A program made the translations under genes and the position numbers. A DNA stretch of 36,458 nt from DASSTJ01 sp035707965 (GTDB lineage Bacteria; Actinomycetota; Actinomycetes; Actinomycetales; Angustibacteraceae). Below are positions 31,368 through 36,458 of this stretch, in pieces (position 1 is the stretch's first letter; each line of letters begins with the position of its first letter). The notes below the pieces were generated by a model. That model was not told where the DNA came from, ran no database searches, and saw only the letters and a program-made list of their open reading frames with translations. The stretch lies in assembly GCA_035707965.1 (NCBI GenBank), contig DASSTJ010000188.1, positions 1 through 36,458 on the forward strand, read 5' to 3'.

Positions 31368-32975
31368 ATGCACTACCACCAGGCCCTGTCCCGAGCCATG
31401 GCTGACCAGGGCATCACGCACGTCTTCGGGGTGCTCGGCGATGCCAACCTGTTCGTCATCGAGCACTGGGCGAGATCCGGTGGTCGCTACACCGCGGTCG
31501 CGCACGAGGGCGCCGGCGTCCTCGCGGCCAGCGGCTACGCCAGCACCTCGGGCGACGTCGGCGTCGCGACCATCACGCACGGGCCGGCGCTGACCAACTG
31601 CGTCACCGCGCTCGTGGACGCCGTCCGGGCCGGCCTCCCCGTGCTCGTGATCGCGGGCGACACCGACCCCGCCGTGCGAGGGCACCTGCAGAACATCGAC
31701 CACCGGAGCGTCGTCCTCGCCACCGGCGCCGGGTTCGAGCCGGCGACCTCGCCCGAGACCGCCGCGTCGGACCTGGCGCGGGCCCTGCGTCGCGCTCGCC
31801 ACGAGTCCCGGCCGGTGGTGCTGAACATCCCCATCACGTTCCAGTGGCAGGACGTCGACTACGTCCCGGCGCCGGCTCCCTCCGTCCGCCAGAAGCGCGT
31901 TCGTCCCGACCGCGACGCGCTGGAGGACGCCGTCGGGCTGGTGGCCGGCGCCCGCAGGCCGGTCGTCCTCGGCGGTCGCGGCGCCGCCGGAGCCCGGGAC
32001 CAGCTCGTGCGCCTCGCCGAGCGGATCGGCGCACCGGTCGCCACGTCGTTGCGCGGCAAGGGGCTCTTCGCCGGTCACCCGCACGACCTCGGCATCTGCG
32101 GCACGCTGTCCCACGAGACCGCTCTGGGGGTCATCGGCGAGAGCGACGCGGTGCTCGCGTTCGGAGCGAGCCTCAACGACTTCACGACCGCCGAGGGGTC
32201 CCTCCTGCGTGGCAAGCGCGTGGTGCACGTCGATCTCGAGGCCGCGCACCCCGACCACTGGTCGTCGGTCACGGTCGGGGTCGTCGGTGACGCCGGCGAG
32301 GTCGCCGACGCCATGGTCGACCTGCTGGACGAGGCCGACGTCCCGTCCACCGGCTACGCCGACGCGGCGATGGCGCAGGCGCTCAAGGACCCTCGTCCAC
32401 CGCTGCGCGCAGCGCGCGCGGGTGGACTGGACCTGGTCGCGCTCCTGCGTCGCATCGACGAGGCGTTCCCGTCCGAGCGCACCCTCGTCATCGACGACGG
32501 CCGCTTCATCCTCACGGCGTACGCGGAGCTGGGTGCACCGCACCCCGGCGCGTACGTCCACACCTGCAGCTTCGCCTCCATCGGACTCGCCATGGGCAAC
32601 GCCATCGGGGCCTACGCCGGAGCGCCGACCCGACCCGTGCTCGCGGTCGTCGGCGACGGGGGCTTCATGAGCGCCGGCATCGGCGAGCTCAACACCGCGG
32701 TGCGAAGCGGCACGGACGTCGTCGTGGTGGTCGTCAACGACAAGGCGTACGGCGCGGAGCACGTGCAGCTGGTGGGCCGCGGCCTCGACCCGGCCATCTC
32801 GACGTTCGACTGGCCGGACCTCGCCCCGGTGGCCACGGCGCTGGGCGCCGACGGCTACACGGTGCGGACGATGGAGGACCTCGAGTCGACGCTCTCCGCG
32901 CTGGACGCCCGCACGCGACCCGTGCTGATCGACGTCCAGATCGACCCCTACGACGTCCCGGGGTCGTTCGTCTGA
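31368..32975 (+). CDS. Thiamine-diphosphate-dependent decarboxylase/lyase
   Basis: A 535-residue ThDP enzyme with the three-domain layout of acetolactate synthase and benzoylformate decarboxylase. The cofactor-activating Glu is E47 (AVAHEGAG), the Pyr domain follows, and the ThDP/metal motif runs from GDGGFMSAG (429-437) to VVVVNDKAYG (453-462). The start ATG at 31368 is chosen because family members begin near its MHYHQALSRAMADQGI; upstream codons to 31257 lack similarity and cover the promoter. Possible reactions are decarboxylation of a 2-oxo acid, or cleavage of a 2-hydroxyacyl-CoA. It is divergent from an SDR and followed by the importer operon, about 140 bp away with its own promoter. 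Confidence 0.85.
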   Translation: MHYHQALSRAMADQGITHVFGVLGDANLFVIEHWARSGGRYTAVAHEGAGVLAASGYASTSGDVGVATITHGPALTNCVTALVDAVRAGLPVLVIAGDTDPAVRGHLQNIDHRSVVLATGAGFEPATSPETAASDLARALRRARHESRPVVLNIPITFQWQDVDYVPAPAPSVRQKRVRPDRDALEDAVGLVAGARRPVVLGGRGAAGARDQLVRLAERIGAPVATSLRGKGLFAGHPHDLGICGTLSHETALGVIGESDAVLAFGASLNDFTTAEGSLLRGKRVVHVDLEAAHPDHWSSVTVGVVGDAGEVADAMVDLLDEADVPSTGYADAAMAQALKDPRPPLRAARAGGLDLVALLRRIDEAFPSERTLVIDDGRFILTAYAELGAPHPGAYVHTCSFASIGLAMGNAIGAYAGAPTRPVLAVVGDGGFMSAGIGELNTAVRSGTDVVVVVVNDKAYGAEHVQLVGRGLDPAISTFDWPDLAPVATALGADGYTVRTMEDLESTLSALDARTRPVLIDVQIDPYDVPGSFV

Positions 32976-33026
32976 CCGCCCGCGAGCACGGCGCGACGGT
33001 GACGACAAGTCGGCGCTCTGAAAGGG

Positions 33027-33064
33027 TTGACATGCTGACGAGTCGCACAACATCATGTTGATTC
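33027..33064 (+). promoter_or_regulatory. Promoter and operator of the importer operon
   Basis: A -35 TTGACA (33027-33032), an 18-nt spacer and a -10 CATCAT (33051-33056) precede the transporter genes. CAACATCATGTTG (33048-33060) is a palindrome around a single central base covering the -10. GACATGCTGAC (33029-33039) lies 20 bp upstream. ACATCATGTTGATTC (33050-33064) matches 13 of 15 bases in the carboxylase-operon promoter. Confidence 0.6.
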
Positions 33065-33116
33065 ATTCACGAGGTGATGCACGTCACCGAGTGAGGGCCC
33101 AGAACGGAGGCTTCCC

Positions 33117-33956
33117 ATGGCCGTTGCAGCCAGCGTGACCACTCCGGCTCGATCGAGCGCGGACGCCGGGCGCGCGGAGCGCATCTGCATCGAGGAGGCG
33201 TCGAAGGTCTACCTGCGGCGCGGAGCCTCCCCCGTCGAGGCGCTGCGGCCCACGACGCTGGCCGTCGAGCCCGGCGAGTTCGTCAGCCTCGTCGGCCCCA
33301 GCGGGTGCGGCAAGACCACGCTGCTGAAGCTCGTCGCCGGGCTCGACCGCGTCACCGGTGGGCAGATCACCGTGGGCGAGCGGGTCGTCACGCGTCCCGA
33401 CCCCGCCGTCTCGGTCGTGTTCCAGCGTCCAGCCCTGCTGACCTGGTACACCGTCGAGGAGAACGTGCTGCTGCCCGCCAAGATCAGCGGCACCCTCACC
33501 AAGGACGTCCGCACGCGGGCTGCGGAGCTGCTGGAGTTCATCGGGCTCGGCGACTTCAAGGACCGCTACCCGCGCGAGCTGTCGGGTGGCATGCAGCAGC
33601 GCGCGTCGATCGCTCGCGCTCTGGCCGGTGAGCCGGACGTGCTGCTCATGGACGAGCCGTTCTCGGCCCTCGACGAGTTCACCCGCGAGACGTTGCACGA
33701 CGAGCTGCTCCGGCTGTGGGACAGCCACCCGAAGACGGTGATCTTCGTGACGCACAGCATCAGCGAAGCGGTCTACCTGTCCGACCGCGTGGCAGTGATG
33801 GCTCCGCGACCCGGCCGCATCGAGCAGATCGTCGACGTCACCCTGGAGCGCCCGCGCCGCGCTGAGCTGCGTACCGACCCGCGGTTCTACGACCTCGTGT
33901 CGTCGATCCGGTCCTCCTTCACCCACGCCAGCGCAACGGGAGATGAGCGCGCATGA
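33117..33956 (+). CDS. ABC importer ATP-binding protein (TauB/SsuB/NrtD family)
   Basis: A 279-residue ATPase of the nitrate/sulfonate/taurine importer group. Walker A is GPSGCGKT (60-67), the Q-loop is in VVFQRPALLTW, the signature is LSGGMQQR, Walker B is LLMDEPFSALDE and the switch His is in FVTHSISEA. It drives the permease encoded next, with which it shares a 4-nt ATGA overlap. GGAGG lies just upstream of the ATG at 33117. The promoter with its palindromic operator is about 60-90 bp upstream. The family moves small anionic or aromatic compounds, so the substrate may be the acid degraded by the island. Confidence 0.9.
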   Translation: MAVAASVTTPARSSADAGRAERICIEEASKVYLRRGASPVEALRPTTLAVEPGEFVSLVGPSGCGKTTLLKLVAGLDRVTGGQITVGERVVTRPDPAVSVVFQRPALLTWYTVEENVLLPAKISGTLTKDVRTRAAELLEFIGLGDFKDRYPRELSGGMQQRASIARALAGEPDVLLMDEPFSALDEFTRETLHDELLRLWDSHPKTVIFVTHSISEAVYLSDRVAVMAPRPGRIEQIVDVTLERPRRAELRTDPRFYDLVSSIRSSFTHASATGDERA

Positions 33957-34801
33957 CGATGACCGCCGCCGCCACGCCCCCCGACACCACGCCGGAGGCG
34001 GTCGAGGAGGCCATGGTCCTGCCGGTCGAGAGCCGCACGAAGCGCATCGTGCGGGACCTGGCACTGCGTTGCCTCGTCCCCGTCGTCGTGCTGCTGCTCT
34101 GGTGGTTCGTCACGTCGCGCGACATGGTGTCCGCGCTGATCGTGCCCGCGCCCTCCGCCGTCTGGGAGGCCCTCGACGGCTACCTGCTCGGCGGCCTGTG
34201 GAACCAGGACATCCTGTCCACCGCCCGCGGGACGCTCTGGAGCTTCGTCCTCGGCCTCGGACTGGGCGTCATCGGTGGCGCGCTGCTCGCGTTCATCGCC
34301 TCCCTCAAGACCGCGATCTACCCCTACATCCTCGCCTTCCAGGCGTTCCCGAAGATCGCCGTCGCGCCGCTCTTCGTCGTCTGGCTCGGCTACGGGGACG
34401 CCCCCAAGATCATCATCGGTACGTCGCTGGCCTTCTTCCCGGTGATCAGCGCCACCATGGCGGGCCTGCTGGACGTCGACCCCGACGAGCACAACCTCAT
34501 GCGCAGCATCGGTGCCACGCGCCGGCAGGAGCTGCGGCACCTCCGCCTGCCCCACGCGATGTCGTACGTGTTCCCGTCGCTGGACGTCGCCGTGGTCGGT
34601 GCCCTGCTGGGCGTCATCACCGCAGAGATCGTCGGCACCGAGTACGGCCTGGGCCGTGTCATCACCGAGCGCGCCGCGTACGGGGACTCGGCCGCCGTCT
34701 ACGGCGTGCTGATCGTGCTCGCCGTCGCAGGAGCGATCCTCCACGTCTGCGTCAGCATCGCCCACCGGCTGATGCCGACGTCCATCGTCCCCAAGCAGTA
34801 G
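33953..34801 (+). CDS. ABC importer permease (TauC/SsuC family)
   Basis: A 282-residue membrane protein with about six hydrophobic segments, a cytoplasmic N-terminus of some 40 residues, and the coupling-helix EAA-type loop at MRSIGATRRQELRHLRLP. AFQAFPKIAVAPLFVVWLGY is a strongly conserved segment of the nitrate/sulfonate/taurine permeases. Its start overlaps the ATPase stop by 4 nt. It forms the transmembrane channel with the ATPase and the binding lipoprotein downstream. Confidence 0.9.
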   Translation: MTMTAAATPPDTTPEAVEEAMVLPVESRTKRIVRDLALRCLVPVVVLLLWWFVTSRDMVSALIVPAPSAVWEALDGYLLGGLWNQDILSTARGTLWSFVLGLGLGVIGGALLAFIASLKTAIYPYILAFQAFPKIAVAPLFVVWLGYGDAPKIIIGTSLAFFPVISATMAGLLDVDPDEHNLMRSIGATRRQELRHLRLPHAMSYVFPSLDVAVVGALLGVITAEIVGTEYGLGRVITERAAYGDSAAVYGVLIVLAVAGAILHVCVSIAHRLMPTSIVPKQ

Positions 34802-34946
34802 TCCCGCCCTACCCGGGCTTCTCAGCACTCGCCCTCAGCACGACGCCCTCAACCGGAAGCGCCACCACCCCCTGGCTCGCCCCTCCCGTCTGGGCAGGTC
34901 TCGCCGCCTCGCCGCCCGATCCCCGGGCACACCCCAAAGGAGAACC
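34802..34946 (+). other. C-rich spacer between permease and binding-protein genes
   Basis: A 145-bp spacer, strikingly C-rich on the plus strand. AAGGAGA just before the ATG at 34947 is the binding-protein ribosome site. I see no strong hairpin, promoter or ORF in it. The spacer may set the usual higher level of binding protein through mRNA stability, but nothing in the sequence proves this. Confidence 0.4.
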
Positions 34947-36074
34947 ATGTCACGGAACACTCTTCGCCGGCTCGCCGGTCGAGGCCAGGTCCGACGAAGC
35001 CGTCGATCCGCGGCGGTTGTCGGTCTGCTCGCGGTCTCCGCACTGCTGCTCACCGCCTGCGGCGGCGACGCCGCGGGCAAGGCGTCCGCGGACCTCCCGC
35101 AGCTCAAGGGAGTCAACGGCGACCCGACGAACGGACCGTCAGGCGCACCCATGGGATCCATCCAGATCGCCGAGGGCTGGGACAAGGCCTCTGGCTACTC
35201 CCTCAAGTGGGACGTCGCCCAGAGCGCCACCGCCGGTCTCCAGCTGCTCGCGAACGGCAGCGTCCAGATCGCCCAGGGCGCAGCGCCGAACGGCTATGCG
35301 GCCGCGCACCTGGACCCGAAGATGCGGGTCATCGGGTTCCTCAACGGCCCGAACTACGTGGTGACCGTGCCGGAGAACAGCAGCATCCGCTCCGCCGCGG
35401 ACCTCAAGGGCAAGACGATCGGCGTCATGACGCTCGGCTCGTCGTCCCACCTGATGGTGCAGGGCGTCGTCAAGGCGGCCGGCCTGTCCGCGTCGGACGT
35501 CAAGTACCTGCCCGTGGCCATCGGCGCCCCGATGGCGCAGGCCCTCAACAGCGGCAAGCTCGACGCGCTGGTCGGCTGGGAAGGCATGTGGCAGAGCATC
35601 TCGGCGCTCACCGACGTGCCGCTGAAGCGACTCGACACCACGCTGTCGAGCAAGTACGGGCAGATGGTCCTGATGACGACCTCCGACGTGATCAAGGACC
35701 GTCGCGACGACCTGGTCGCGTACATGCGCAACTTCTACAAGAGCTGCGCCCTGGCTGCCCACGACCCGCAGCGCGCGGTGGAGGACCACTGGAAGGTCTT
35801 CCCGAACGTGCTGCCGCCGGCGGACAAGAAGGACGAGATGCTGAAGAACCTCGCCGCCTGGAACAAGGACTTCTACGGCACCTGCACGCTGCCCAGCCCT
35901 GACACCGGCAAGGTCGGCTCGCTCTCCGACGCCGAGCTGCAGGACACCTACAAGTTCTTCCTCGACAACGGCATCGTGGAGAACCCGGTCGACCTCAAGA
36001 CGGTCGTCGACACGAGCATCACGGACGACGCGCTGAAGGGCGTCAACCTCGACGAGTTCGCCAGCAGCCTCTGA
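34947..36074 (+). CDS. Substrate-binding lipoprotein of the ABC importer (NMT1/TauA/SsuA-like)
   Basis: A 375-residue extracytoplasmic binding protein. The signal peptide has an Arg-rich n-region, a hydrophobic core (AAVVGLLAVSALLL) and the lipobox LTAC, so C38 is the lipidated residue and the protein is anchored to the outer face of the membrane. The mature part has the periplasmic-binding fold of nitrate/taurine/thiamine-precursor receptors: LLANGSVQIAQGAAPNG, DLKGKTIGVMTLGSSSHLMVQGV, and SGKLDALVGWEG. It delivers the ligand to the permease. A strong hairpin follows the stop. The ligand is unknown; the island context suggests a carboxylate or another compound fed to the CoA pathway. Confidence 0.9.
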   Translation: MSRNTLRRLAGRGQVRRSRRSAAVVGLLAVSALLLTACGGDAAGKASADLPQLKGVNGDPTNGPSGAPMGSIQIAEGWDKASGYSLKWDVAQSATAGLQLLANGSVQIAQGAAPNGYAAAHLDPKMRVIGFLNGPNYVVTVPENSSIRSAADLKGKTIGVMTLGSSSHLMVQGVVKAAGLSASDVKYLPVAIGAPMAQALNSGKLDALVGWEGMWQSISALTDVPLKRLDTTLSSKYGQMVLMTTSDVIKDRRDDLVAYMRNFYKSCALAAHDPQRAVEDHWKVFPNVLPPADKKDEMLKNLAAWNKDFYGTCTLPSPDTGKVGSLSDAELQDTYKFFLDNGIVENPVDLKTVVDTSITDDALKGVNLDEFASSL

Positions 36075-36099
36075 GCTGGACCTCCTCGCTCGTGGGTCG

Positions 36100-36135
36100 C
36101 TCCGGGGCGGACGGCGCTGGCCGTCCGCCCCGGAG
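36100..36135 (+). terminator. 16-bp stem hairpin after the importer operon
   Basis: CTCCGGGGCGGACGGC (36100-36115), loop GCTG and GCCGTCCGCCCCGGAG (36120-36135) pair perfectly over 16 bp, 26 bp after the binding-protein stop. No T-run follows, as is common in high-GC bacteria. Confidence 0.75.
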
Positions 36136-36153
36136 TCGTCTGAAGGGGCGGTC

Positions 36154-36458
36154 GTGAGCAGCAACCACCCGCGTCTCGGTGCACTGCTCGGGATCCTCTT
36201 CGGGATCACCGGCGCCGGCAGCGCGGCGGCCGCCATCGCGGTGCACCCGCTCGCCGTGACCTACGGGGTCAGCGCCGGCGCGGGCGTCTGGTCGGTCAGC
36301 GTCTACGCCATCACGCTCGGCGTGGGCACCGCCGTCTACGGGCGGCTTGCGGACCTCATGGGCACGCGCCGCCCCATGTCGCTCGGCATCGCACTGACCG
36401 TGTTCGGTTCGGTGGTGGCCGCCCTCGCACCGACGTTCGGGCTGCACCTGCTGGGCCG
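36154..36458 (+). CDS. MFS transporter, 3' end outside window
   Basis: A frame open from GTG 36154 to the window end, with AAGGGG (36143-36148) upstream. The 101 visible residues begin VSSNHPRLGALLGILFG and contain three hydrophobic segments. Between the second and third lies GRLADLMGTRRPM, the major-facilitator motif A (GxLaDrxGxrr). It lies just past the importer terminator, so it is probably transcribed separately or by read-through. It could export a pathway by-product or be a second uptake route; a substrate cannot be predicted from this part. Confidence 0.75.
   Translation, partial: MSSNHPRLGALLGILFGITGAGSAAAAIAVHPLAVTYGVSAGAGVWSVSVYAITLGVGTAVYGRLADLMGTRRPMSLGIALTVFGSVVAALAPTFGLHLLG

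Noticed and set aside
31245..33056. A 603-codon minus-strand frame opposite the ThDP enzyme
   Set aside because: It mirrors an intact ThDP enzyme gene and crosses the promoter regions on both sides; no domain is recognisable.
34802..34946. A riboswitch before the binding-protein gene
   Set aside because: The spacer is C-rich with no convincing paired stems or known aptamer sequence; NMT1-type receptors sometimes follow thiamine riboswitches, but no THI-box sequence is visible.

Overview
The window is GC-rich, densely packed DNA from a high-GC actinomycete (Actinomycetota). This rests on strong G/C bias at third codon positions, many GTG/TTG starts, -10 boxes of the TAnnnT type lying 6-7 nt upstream of start codons (leaderless transcripts), and typical actinobacterial families such as zinc-ribbon/cyclase/AAA/TPR proteins. 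The genus cannot be named from the sequence alone. No insertion sequences, prophage core genes or CRISPR arrays were seen.

Left part (1-15.0 kb). A partial ROK-family protein is followed by two tandem paralogous giant signalling proteins (zinc ribbons, class III nucleotide cyclase, AAA ATPase, helical repeats). Both have a leaderless-type promoter and a 9-codon leader ORF upstream. A small cyclic-nucleotide-binding protein converges on the second cyclase and overlaps its 3' end, suggesting a cAMP module. Next come a CHAP amidase/peptidoglycan-binding protein coupled to a four-helix membrane protein, a SAM-dependent methyltransferase, and a TetR regulator with an ABC-2 type drug/polyketide exporter. 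The middle (15.1-15.9 kb) holds tRNA-Tyr(GTA) with a strong hairpin and a YajQ-family protein.

Right part (15.9-36.5 kb). This is a catabolic island. It contains a TetR regulator and a minus-strand operon with a split biotin-dependent carboxylase (carrier protein, pyruvate-carboxylase-like carboxyltransferase, biotin carboxylase), a CaiB-type CoA-transferase, a DUF35/thiolase pair, an acyl-CoA dehydrogenase and an SDR. A second minus-strand operon has a thiolase, an acetoacetyl-CoA-synthetase-like ligase, a MaoC hydratase, a Cys-less thiolase-like protein and a second DUF35 protein. A divergent SDR / ThDP-enzyme pair, a TauABC/SsuABC-type importer and the start of an MFS transporter complete it. 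Related AACA-nnn-TGTT palindromes lie in the promoters of the TetR gene, the carboxylase operon, the SDR/ThDP pair and the importer, which suggests one regulon.

Working model (inference): an organic acid or ketone is imported, carboxylated and/or activated to a CoA ester, then degraded by hydratase, dehydrogenase and thiolase/aldolase steps. Three key enzymes have non-canonical active sites by eye alignment. The carboxyltransferase lacks the carbamylated Lys, one metal His and the catalytic Thr. The acyl-CoA dehydrogenase lacks both usual catalytic Glu positions. One thiolase-like protein lacks the nucleophilic Cys. The island is therefore the best candidate for an undescribed system.
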